A stretch of DNA of 7,870 bases from an uncultured Saprospiraceae bacterium (GCA_937967535.1 CALCMV010000009.1:1-7870); one strand, 5' to 3'. Numbered from the stretch's first letter, positions 1 through 5,660 are shown. Notes: generated by a model not told the origin, from the letters alone. Made by a program: numbers and translations.

Positions 1-33
1 TTCGCAAAATTATGAAATGAAATTGTATTTTAT

Positions 34-200
34 AGCATGTTTAAAAGCTAGCCATTTAACTTTGCCTAAAGCGAATACTCGTCAGACGAATCCCTTTATT
101 CAATGCGAATATTTTATGGCATCACTACATTTCACAAAAACCTTCGTCAGACGAGTACTATCCCGCAAGCAAACTTAAACGGTTAGCCTTTAAACATGCT
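34..200. repeat. Large imperfect inverted repeat, MITE-like or long RNA hairpin
   Basis: The left arm (34-90) and right arm (143-200) are reverse complements over nearly 58 bp, with about three quarters or more of positions matching. The best blocks are the outer agcatgtttaaa / tttaaacatgct and the inner tactcgtc..gacgaa / ttcgtc..gacgagta. About 52 bp (91-142) separate the arms. The outer ends carry the motif AAACATGCT that recurs elsewhere in the window. No transposase is encoded and no clear target-site duplication flanks it. It could be a non-autonomous mobile element or a hairpin transcribed as RNA. Confidence 0.7.
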
Positions 201-226
201 CTTAGGCTTGAAGGAGAGATGATTTG

Positions 227-395
227 AAAAATCGTTTTACACAAAAAAAAACAGCGTAAGTAATATTAGTGTTATCTTCTTTCAGTTTATTGGATGAAAA
301 TGACCACTAAAAACGAACTTACGCTGACTAACCCAAACTACTAACTACAAAAATTTTCTTAAATGTTGTTGAACTAAGTACAAAGAACGATTTTT
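227..395. repeat. Two nested 10-bp inverted repeats
   Basis: The outer pair is aaaaatcgtt (227-236) with aacgattttt (386-395). The inner pair is cagcgtaagt (252-261) with acttacgctg (317-326). Both pairs are perfect and properly nested, so a transcript could fold into a two-stem structure. The outer pair is A/T-rich and could arise by chance; the inner pair is more convincing. No known RNA family was recognised. Confidence 0.4.
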
Positions 396-504
396 AACAA
401 AAACCGTTGGCAGGTATCTGAAATTTTAACATTAAATTAATATTTTGTGCCTTATAAATGAACTCTTAATAAAAGTTAAAAATATTATATGAATTTTCAA
501 TAAA

Positions 505-568
505 TTTCAAATTCCGGTTCACAAAATGAGTACCTTGGGATTTGGAATTTATTTTTTGGAATTTGAAA
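505..568. repeat. TTTGGAATTT word repeat with inverted copy, in the gene leader
   Basis: The word tttggaattt occurs at 541-550 and 555-564. An 11-bp perfect inverted pair links tttcaaattcc (505-515) with ggaatttgaaa (558-568). It lies immediately before the start codon at 577. A sister sequence (ggaatttggtacttgg on the minus strand) precedes the start codon at 2271. Confidence 0.6.
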
Positions 569-576
569 ACTAAATT

Positions 577-1089
577 ATGGCATTAATAAAAACGGTGAGA
601 GGTTGGACACCTCAATTTGGGAAAGACTGCTGGCTGGCAGAAAACGCTACTATCACGGGCGATGTGGTGATGGGCGATGAATGTAGTGTGTGGTTTCAGG
701 CAGTCTTGCGCGGCGATGTGGGCAAGATACGCATCGGCAACCGCGTGAATGTACAGGATGGTGTAGTGGTACACAGCACCTACCAAAAGACCGATACCAT
801 TATCGGCAATGATGTCTCTATCGGGCATCGGGCTATCGTACATGGTTGTACGATTCACGATAGTGTGTTGGTGGGTATGGGCGCGATTATTATGGACAAT
901 GTGGTGGTAGAACCCTATTCACTCATCGCGGCAGGTGCAGTGGTGCGTGTGGGAACGCGAGTAGAACGAGGCAGCATATACGCCGGTGTGCCTGCCCGCA
1001 GAATCAAAACCCTTAGCGCAGTGCAATATAAAGAAATGCTCGAAGGGGTTGCCGAAAAATATTTGATGTACGCTGATTGGTACAGGTAG
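577..1089 (+). CDS. Gamma carbonic anhydrase-like family protein (left-handed beta-helix)
   Basis: This 170-residue protein belongs to the YrdA/PaaY-like branch of gamma-class carbonic anhydrases, cytoplasmic trimers in which metal sits between subunits and CO2 hydration is the expected or ancestral reaction. Hexapeptide repeats of the left-handed beta-helix run from about residue 22 to 125. The three expected metal histidines are visible: H66 in VVVHSTY, and H84 and H89 in SIGHRAIVHG. The conserved R45 and D47 (LRGD) and N58/Q60 (NVQDG) are also present. The helix ends in GVPARR (137-142), followed by the usual C-terminal alpha-helix, and the length is typical. The acidic loop with the proton-shuttle glutamates of the archaeal Cam enzyme is absent, as in most short homologues, so activity is uncertain. 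The start follows an A-rich leader without a Shine-Dalgarno sequence. Confidence 0.92.
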   Translation: MALIKTVRGWTPQFGKDCWLAENATITGDVVMGDECSVWFQAVLRGDVGKIRIGNRVNVQDGVVVHSTYQKTDTIIGNDVSIGHRAIVHGCTIHDSVLVGMGAIIMDNVVVEPYSLIAAGAVVRVGTRVERGSIYAGVPARRIKTLSAVQYKEMLEGVAEKYLMYADWYR

Positions 1090-1100
1090 GACGTTCCCGC

Positions 1101-1120
1101 AATTTCCAAACATGCTCTTA
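1101..1120 (+). repeat. Recurring AAACATGCTCTTA motif, copy downstream of the hexapeptide gene
   Basis: aatttccaaacatgctctta begins 11 bp after the stop codon. Related copies lie at 189-206 and, inverted, 31-46 (the ends of the 34-200 element), at 6101-6124 on the minus strand just after the LOG gene stop, and at 7627-7642 (ttttaatatgctctta). Copies after two unrelated genes have the same orientation relative to the gene. Confidence 0.5.
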
Positions 1121-1227
1121 TGGTATCAATCGTCGAACTTTGCTTTGGCTTGGTCGAATTTTATTTCTTCATTCGTTTCAAATCATTTTTTTAGCAAAAA
1201 ACGAACTAATAACTAAGAACGACAAAA

Positions 1228-1731
1228 ATGACAATAGCACTTATCATATTGGCAGTAGCCCTCATTGCGGCGGGTATTATTTTCTGCATTGTTCCGGGAT
1301 TACCCGGTCCGGTATTATCGTATCTGGCGATGATTGCCTATCAATTTACCAATATGCAAGACAAATTTTCGACAAGTGTATTGCTGATTTGGGGAGTAAT
1401 CGCGGCTTTGGCTTTTGTGGGCGATATGCTGGTACCGGCAGCAGCTACCAAGAAATTTGGCGGTACGAAAGCAGGCGTTTGGGGTGGTATCATCGGGACA
1501 TTCGTGGGGATGTTCGCACCAATTCCCTTTGGAGTGATTTGGGGTCCCTTGGTCGGCGCGATTGTGGGCGATTTGTTAGGCGGAAAACGCATTGTGGGCG
1601 CGATGAAGTCCGGTTTTGGATCCTTTTTGGGCTTTTTATTGGCTACTTTTCTCAAAATAGTCGTCGCGGTATGGATGGGTATGATTGTAATGCTCAGAAT
1701 CGGGAGTAATGTGATGGATTTGATTTCGTAA
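1228..1731 (+). CDS. DUF456 family small integral membrane protein
   Basis: This 167-residue, very hydrophobic protein has the hallmarks of the DUF456 family, whose function is unknown. Visible family motifs are PGLPGP (23-28), the loop GDMLVPAAATKKFGG (65-79) running into TKAGVWGG, and the glycine-rich GPLVGAIVGDLLGG (106-119). Predicted membrane segments by hydrophobicity are about 3-21, 28-40, 51-70, 84-98, 101-117 and 132-157, many of them Gly-rich and possibly re-entrant or glycine-zipper helices. Start ATG at 1228 follows an A-rich leader (acgacaaaa) typical of Bacteroidota translation initiation. It lies 138 bp after the hexapeptide gene on the same strand, so co-transcription is possible but not evident. 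It is read into the palindrome at 1780-1831, which should terminate its transcript. Confidence 0.9.
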   Translation: MTIALIILAVALIAAGIIFCIVPGLPGPVLSYLAMIAYQFTNMQDKFSTSVLLIWGVIAALAFVGDMLVPAAATKKFGGTKAGVWGGIIGTFVGMFAPIPFGVIWGPLVGAIVGDLLGGKRIVGAMKSGFGSFLGFLLATFLKIVVAVWMGMIVMLRIGSNVMDLIS

Positions 1732-1779
1732 CATTACAATTTGTACGGTAGGATATAAGGGCAATTGAAATAGTAGCAC

Positions 1780-1831
1780 CGCGTAAAAAAAGTAGGGACA
1801 AAGCATGCTTTGTCCCTACTTTTTTTACGCG
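1780..1831. terminator. Perfect 52-bp palindrome, bidirectional intrinsic terminator between convergent genes
   Basis: The two 26-bp arms are exact reverse complements, centred between 1805 and 1806. The core stem is gtagggacaaagca / tgctttgtccctac, flanked by seven A on the left and seven T on the right, so each strand sees a GC-containing hairpin followed by a U-tract. It separates the plus-strand DUF456 gene from the minus-strand RHH gene. The stop codon and last codon of the latter (GCG TAA, 1825-1830) lie inside the right arm. The GTAGGGACAAAG core resembles palindromic intergenic repeats I recall from several phyla, so it may be a dispersed repeat used as a terminator. Confidence 0.9.
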
Positions 1832-2271
1832 CCTTTCGTTTCATGTTGTTGGATATAATCGGTAATCAATTCGTTGACAATATCGCGGATACGTGCTTTT
1901 TCGAGTTTGGCGATTTGGCGAAGTTTTTCAATTTTTTCGGTTTCAAATGTAAAAGATACCCGTTTTTTATCGGATTTAATTTCGCTCTCCTCCACCGTCT
2001 GACGTATCAATGAGTCCAAACCAAATACAGGTTTGGTGCGTCGTTTTTCTTTCTTAATCACTTCACCGTCAGCTACTTGTTCTGCTTTTTCTTGCACAGC
2101 TTCGGTGATAGCCTCCTGAAATAAAGACTCCAAACTACTCGAGAAATTCTTCTTTGACGAACTCTTTGGCGGCGTACTTGCCTCTATGACTTCTGCTTGT
2201 TGCTCTTCCAACAAATCGCTAAACAGGTCGCCAAAACCCGATGAAAATGATTTATTTTTCTTTCTACCCAT
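1825..2271 (-). CDS. RHH-domain protein with three short N-terminal repeat motifs; candidate ParA partner
   Basis: I do not recognise this 148-residue protein as a named family. Residues 103-144 look like a ribbon-helix-helix fold: beta strand RVSFTFE (104-110), helix A TEKIEKLRQIAKLEKA, then helix B RIRDIVNELITDYI. RHH dimers bind DNA through the strand. The N-terminal 100 residues are polar and probably disordered, begin with basic MGRKKNK and contain KKEKRR (73-78). They hold three related motifs: FSSGFGDLFSDLLEE (9-23), FSSSLESLFQEAITE (43-57) and VFGLDSLIRQTVEE (82-95). The start at 2271 is preferred over an in-frame ATG at 2295 because MGRKKNK begins the conserved-looking part and the extension comes from leader word repeats. 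It is the last gene of the minus-strand block, 82 bp after the cupin. The architecture (basic tail plus RHH) is that of partition adaptors such as ParG; the pairing with ParA is inference. Confidence 0.75.
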   Translation of the reverse strand: MGRKKNKSFSSGFGDLFSDLLEEQQAEVIEASTPPKSSSKKNFSSSLESLFQEAITEAVQEKAEQVADGEVIKKEKRRTKPVFGLDSLIRQTVEESEIKSDKKRVSFTFETEKIEKLRQIAKLEKARIRDIVNELITDYIQQHETKGA

Positions 2272-2281
2272 TTTAAAAAAA

Positions 2282-2372
2282 ATTCCAAGTACCAAATTCC
2301 AAAAAAATGAGAACTTGAATATTTGCTATTTGTTATTTGGATTTTGGTGCTTGTTATTTGTTATTTGGGACT
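2282..2372. repeat. Word-repeat leader: GGAATTTGG and TATTTGTTATTTGG families
   Basis: On the plus strand attccaagtaccaaattcc (2282-2300) is followed by repeated tatttg / ttatttg units up to about 2370 (tatttgctatttgttatttg, then gcttgttatttgttatttgg). It fills the gap between the cupin and RHH genes and runs into the end of the cupin gene, whose last codons and stop (AACAAATAA) are made of the same word. Confidence 0.65.
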
Positions 2373-2695
2373 TCCCCTCCTTTGGGTCCGTAAAAGAATA
2401 CCCAAGTCAGAAAATCATCCGAAAACTCCTCAAAACGATGCTCCACATATGCCGGTACAAACAAAAAATCGCCCGCCGCAAAATCCATCCTTGCCCCGTC
2501 ACAGTAAAATGTACCGCTACCGGAAATAACTACGTATATTTCGTCTCTTTCGTGCGGTTGTTGCTTATCTATTTTTTCGGGTTGGTACAATTCTACCGCC
2601 AATGTACCATGTTCGTACAACTCAACGAAAGGCGTATCCACCTTTCCAAGTTTCTTCAAAGCTTCTGCCGGAGTGATCTTATGGTATCTTGGCAT
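2354..2695 (-). CDS. Single-domain cupin protein
   Basis: A 113-residue cupin_2-type beta-barrel. Motif 1 is QPHERDEIYVVISGSG (46-61) and motif 2 is GDFLFVPAYVEHRFEEF (75-91). Probable metal ligands are H48, E52 and H86. The second histidine of the classical HxH is arginine (R50), a variant I recall from PHxRDE-type cupins. Such small cupins can be isomerases, dioxygenases or sugar-binding proteins, and nothing here fixes the substrate. The start overlaps the end of the upstream nuclease-like gene by 17 bp, suggesting translational coupling. Its base composition (30 G+C in the 60 bases at 2461-2520, hand count) is like parA and unlike the two genes before it, so it may belong to the older operon rather than to the ATPase module. 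Its C-terminal VPNNK is encoded by an intergenic word repeat. Confidence 0.9.
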   Translation of the reverse strand: MPRYHKITPAEALKKLGKVDTPFVELYEHGTLAVELYQPEKIDKQQPHERDEIYVVISGSGTFYCDGARMDFAAGDFLFVPAYVEHRFEEFSDDFLTWVFFYGPKGGEVPNNK

Positions 2696-3338
2696 CTTCG
2701 TAAAATTTGTCTATTGTTGAACAGGTTGCTGTTTCGGTTTTTTGAAGATTTTTCAAAGTATCTCCCGATATTGAATTTATCTCTGCTCTAAATTTCTTCG
2801 CAATCCGACTTTCTATCGAAGGCATTGATGCTAAATTCCCTAATGTCACTGTAAGTTTTTCAAGTGGGCTATCATTCAGTTCTTCTATATCCGTCAAAAT
2901 GATAAATCGCTTTGGTGTATCAAGATATGCTCTTTTTTCTTCTTTTAGCAATTTAAAATCAACATGATATATCAAATTTTCAAGCACCAGCAAACTGTCT
3001 GTTATTTTTTCATCCAAACGAAAATGACTGATTTGTCGTTCAATTTTTTCTTCCTCGTCATCATCTCCCGCTTGCCATTGAATGAATTTTTTCCAACCTT
3101 TAAATTCGATAAAATCCATCACACTTTTTTGAGGTATTATTTTGAGGGCATCACATGATTTTGGGGAGTTCAATCCGGTCATCTGCGATACTAATTTTTT
3201 ACATTCATCAAAATCATAGACCTCTGTGACGGCACTTTCACAACAAGATTCGGGTACGTCTTTTATAGGCATTTTCAAAAATAATCCCTTGCTTTCCCCA
3301 TATTTCACCAATTTGCTTAAAAATACTTCTATTTCCAT
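2679..3338 (-). CDS. Putative PD-(D/E)xK-type nuclease-like partner of the AAA ATPase
   Basis: No named family was recognised for this 219-residue protein. Residues 61-82 read SCDALKIIP, a short linker, then FIEFKGW: an aspartate (D63) at the start of one strand, 14 residues later E78-x-K80 on the next. This is the spacing and hydrophobic pattern of the PD-(D/E)xK nuclease core ('CD-strand-turn-strand-IExKG'). E34 in CCESAV could be the upstream acidic residue. Further on come an acidic linker (DDDEEE, 92-97), helices, and a likely core strand RFIILTD (144-150). No HNH, TOPRIM or DUF4435 motif is seen. The start overlaps the ATPase stop by 10 bp (ATGGAAATAG), so the two proteins are translationally coupled and probably work together. 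The gene is AT-rich (19 G+C in 60 bases at 3001-3060). Nuclease activity is an inference; the reading frame itself is secure. Confidence 0.85.
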   Translation of the reverse strand: MEIEVFLSKLVKYGESKGLFLKMPIKDVPESCCESAVTEVYDFDECKKLVSQMTGLNSPKSCDALKIIPQKSVMDFIEFKGWKKFIQWQAGDDDEEEKIERQISHFRLDEKITDSLLVLENLIYHVDFKLLKEEKRAYLDTPKRFIILTDIEELNDSPLEKLTVTLGNLASMPSIESRIAKKFRAEINSISGDTLKNLQKTETATCSTIDKFYEDAKIP

Positions 3339-4696
3339 ACTAAATCGTGTAAAGGTTGGGAGAGTTTTAAAAACACTCGATTCAAGTCATTATTAACTTG
3401 TTCTACATTGACCAAGCCATTGCCGTTACGTTCTGCTAAATAATAATTTACAAACTTTTCGATACCATATTTTTCACTATGATGACGTATTGCTTGTATC
3501 AAGTACGGACTATGAGAGGTTAGTAAAACGGGAATTTCATATTTGACTAATAAACAGATTATTTCGGCATATTCTACCTGCCATTTGGGGTGTAGATGTG
3601 TTTCGGGTTCGTCTATGATGAGTAAAGTTCTATTATTTAAGGTTTCTGCTAAAAGTAACAATTGTATTATTCCGAAAGATTTAATGCCAGAAGCAGTATT
3701 AATGGAACGGAATTGAGATGTAGAGTTATTTTTTTCTCTCTTAGAAAAAAAGAAATCTCTTTTTCTTCTGTTAAAAGACCAACTACCCTGTATAATATTC
3801 TTTATTCTGTCTATTATTTCTTTTTGCGATTCACTAAATAAATCCGTTTCAACCAAGTCTGATGAATTAGCTATTTTATCCATAAGGTCTTTTACGTGAA
3901 GCGACACATTAGCTCTGCGTGGTAGATACCTTTGGCTATCTTCATTCAATTCAAAAATAGTTCGTGACTGGCTTATAACGTCGAATAATTGAACAACATT
4001 AGGTGATTCAATGAAAGTAACATCTTCGAATGTAACAATGTCATCATAGACTTCGAAGGCATCAATCACATTTCTACTCGCCTTAATTTCAAATAACGTA
4101 TTTTTGCCTTCATTAAAATATATTGTTGTACTCTCAATGCTATTTCTTGGTGAGAAATTGCCATAAAACTCAGCTACAAAAGCTCGCTTGAGAGCCCTTT
4201 TTAATAAGTCAGATTTATTTTCTTCTTTTAATAATTCATTTTTTATTTTATGTAAATTTTGGGTAATGTTTTTTTCAGAAGGAATCTCATATTTGAATAT
4301 TATGTGTTCTATAAGTTTTTCTTTTTCTTCAAAAAGTTCATTTATGATTAAATCCGAGAAATCCTCGAAAAGTAAGGATTGAGTCTTACTGACATAAGGT
4401 CTTAACTCGCTAAAAAAACTCTTGGGAGAAAATGCGTGGGAGAGTTCTCTAAAATCATTTTTACTAATCTCTAACCTTCTCAATTTTAGATAAAGTTCTT
4501 CCACCAACTTTCTTACATTTCGTTCCTTTCCGACCCCCAAATCCTGTTCATATCTACTAATTGCTTTGACTGTGGAGAACACCAACTTCCCCACCGTACT
4601 TTTCCCGGTATCATTTTCTCCGGCAATCACGGTCAGCCCGTCGAACTTTACGTCCGCGTTTTCTATAGCCCCGAAATTTCTAATTTGTAAATCCAT
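3329..4696 (-). CDS. OLD/ABC-type AAA ATPase (AAA_15/AAA_21-like)
   Basis: A 455-residue ATPase of the SMC/ABC-like group used in OLD nucleases and several anti-phage systems. Walker A is GENDTGKST (26-34), preceded by the typical start IRNFGAIENADVKFDGLTVIAG-like fold. A long helical, lysine/glutamate-rich insertion spans about 50-300 and contains a FIESP element (228-232). The signature-like NTASGIKSFGIIQLLL is at 333-348, Walker B LLIIDEPETHLHP at 358-370 (D362, E363), and the H-loop LLTSHSP at 391-397 (H395). The chain ends about 60 residues after the H-loop, so the C-terminal TOPRIM nuclease domain of true OLD/GajA proteins is missing; the partner gene presumably supplies the effector. 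It lies 24 bp after parA, across a short ACTTGAACTT word repeat, and overlaps the next gene. Most of it is strikingly AT-rich, except the first 60 or so codons. Confidence 0.93.
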   Translation of the reverse strand: MDLQIRNFGAIENADVKFDGLTVIAGENDTGKSTVGKLVFSTVKAISRYEQDLGVGKERNVRKLVEELYLKLRRLEISKNDFRELSHAFSPKSFFSELRPYVSKTQSLLFEDFSDLIINELFEEKEKLIEHIIFKYEIPSEKNITQNLHKIKNELLKEENKSDLLKRALKRAFVAEFYGNFSPRNSIESTTIYFNEGKNTLFEIKASRNVIDAFEVYDDIVTFEDVTFIESPNVVQLFDVISQSRTIFELNEDSQRYLPRRANVSLHVKDLMDKIANSSDLVETDLFSESQKEIIDRIKNIIQGSWSFNRRKRDFFFSKREKNNSTSQFRSINTASGIKSFGIIQLLLLAETLNNRTLLIIDEPETHLHPKWQVEYAEIICLLVKYEIPVLLTSHSPYLIQAIRHHSEKYGIEKFVNYYLAERNGNGLVNVEQVNNDLNRVFLKLSQPLHDLVWK

Positions 4697-4699
4697 GAG

Positions 4700-4720
4700 T
4701 AATTAAGTTCAAGTGCAAGT
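4700..4720. repeat. Short GTTCAAG word repeat at the parA-ATPase junction
   Basis: The 24-bp gap between the parA stop and the ATPase start contains aagttcaagtgcaagttca, i.e. two copies of aagttca separated by gtgc. It is the same style of repeat as in the other spacers of this window, here inside a presumed operon. Confidence 0.4.
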
Positions 4721-5512
4721 TCACCCGTCCACCGTTTGTCTTTCGTTATTAGCTTCTACTTTTTCTGCGCTTCGCACTATGATTTCCTTACACAATTCCA
4801 GATAATCCTCTGCCCCATTACTTACTCTGCTATACACAAAAATATCTTTTCGGGCTGCCGGTGCTTCGGCGAGTGCAACGGTATCGCGGATAAAAGTTTT
4901 GAACACTTTATCGCCAAAATGTTTCTGAATGGTAGCAACTACATCGCGGTTGAGTACCTTACGGGCATCGTACATCGTAGGAACAACGCCGATGATTTCG
5001 AGTTTTTTATTCAATCGAAAACGTACCTTGTCAATGACCTGCTTGAGTTTGACCAAGCCCTGCATTGCCAAAAATTCCGTTTGTAAGGGAATCAACACGT
5101 AGCGGCTCGAAGTCAGCGAATTAAGCGTGAGCAAACCCAAAGACGGCGGACAATCAATGATGATATAATCGTAATCGTCCATCAGTGGGTCGAGTAGTTC
5201 GCGGAGGATAAATTCGCGTCCGGCTTCGTTGACGAGTTCCATTTCTGCCCCCGACAAATCCAGCGTAGAAGGCACTACATCCATATTATGCTTCACCTCC
5301 ACAGGCACAAGGTCTGCCTCTCCGCGCAATGCTTCATAGATGCTTGACGGTTGCCGCCCGACACCCAAGGAAAGCGTCAAATTTGCCTGTGGGTCGAGGT
5401 CGAGCAACAATACCCGCTTACCCAGTTCGACCAAACCCGCACCGATATTAATAGCAGAGGTCGTCTTACCAACGCCTCCCTTATGATTCAATAATGAAAT
5501 GACAATTGCCAT
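4721..5512 (-). CDS. ParA/Soj-family partition ATPase
   Basis: A 263-residue deviant-Walker-A ATPase of the ParA/MinD superfamily, which dimerises on ATP, coats DNA and is released by a partner protein to move plasmids, chromosomes or protein clusters. The deviant Walker A box is KGGVGKTT (11-18) with signature lysine K11. Walker A' LLDLDPQANLT (36-46) and Walker B YIIIDCPPSLG (116-126, D120) follow, then GVVPTMYDARKVLNRDVV (175-192) and IRDTVALAEAPA (208-219), both characteristic of Soj-type ParAs. There is no N-terminal HTH, so it is the short chromosomal/type Ib form, and the length is normal. No parB is present on either side. The only DNA-binding protein nearby is the RHH protein four genes downstream. 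Composition (28 G+C of 60 at 5161-5220) is host-like. It heads the presumed five-gene operon; the leader carries ATTCGT word repeats. Confidence 0.94.
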   Translation of the reverse strand: MAIVISLLNHKGGVGKTTSAINIGAGLVELGKRVLLLDLDPQANLTLSLGVGRQPSSIYEALRGEADLVPVEVKHNMDVVPSTLDLSGAEMELVNEAGREFILRELLDPLMDDYDYIIIDCPPSLGLLTLNSLTSSRYVLIPLQTEFLAMQGLVKLKQVIDKVRFRLNKKLEIIGVVPTMYDARKVLNRDVVATIQKHFGDKVFKTFIRDTVALAEAPAARKDIFVYSRVSNGAEDYLELCKEIIVRSAEKVEANNERQTVDG

Positions 5513-5660
5513 GTATTCGTGATTCGTTAATTCGTGATTCGTTGATTCGTATACTCTTTATTCGCGTAGCTTTTATTCGTATTTGATTTGTAATAGATAA
5601 ATCTTATAATAAACGAATAATAAATACGCAGATTAAACAAACAATCGAATCACGACATAA
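5513..5660. repeat. ATTCGT word repeats with inverted counterparts upstream of parA
   Basis: From 5513 to 5580 the word attcgt occurs about seven times (gtattcgtgattcgttaatt and onwards). The far side carries inverted copies, acgaataa (5613-5620) and cgaatcacg (5647-5655), pairing with ttattcgt (5573-5580) and cgtgattcg (5518-5526). The parA leader transcript could therefore fold into an extended hairpin. A related cgttattcgtt repeat appears at 7516-7540. Confidence 0.6.

Larger units (their letters stand above)
1..576. other. Non-coding region upstream of the carbonic anhydrase-like gene
   Basis: No convincing protein gene is present. The stretch holds a large imperfect inverted repeat (34-200), two short nested inverted repeats (227-395), a run of 'aacta' words (about 327-348) and TTTGGAATTT word repeats just before the gene at 577. 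The part from about 411 to 576 is very AT-rich and probably contains the promoter of that gene, but I found no exact match to the Bacteroidota -7 consensus TAnnTTTG. Confidence 0.7.

Noticed and set aside
34..200. Intact insertion sequence with transposase
   Set aside because: There is no coding capacity between the arms and no clear flanking target duplication.
1077..1709. Plus-strand open frame of 210 codons overlapping the DUF456 gene
   Set aside because: The DUF456 frame has the family motifs and membrane segments. This frame is its +1 shadow, with many Arg/Gly/Ser residues, and starts inside the preceding gene.
2272..2295. Upstream ATG for the RHH gene at 2295 (eight extra residues)
   Set aside because: The extension MVLGIFFK comes from the GGAATTTGG word repeat. 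The start at 2271 opens a basic MGRKKNK tail that suits the protein.
2186..2791. Plus-strand open frame of 201 codons across the RHH leader and cupin
   Set aside because: It runs antisense to the cupin and through word repeats, and the translation has no domain-like pattern.
3329..4696. Full OLD-family nuclease (GajA-like)
   Set aside because: The protein ends about 60 residues after the H-loop, leaving no room for a TOPRIM domain.
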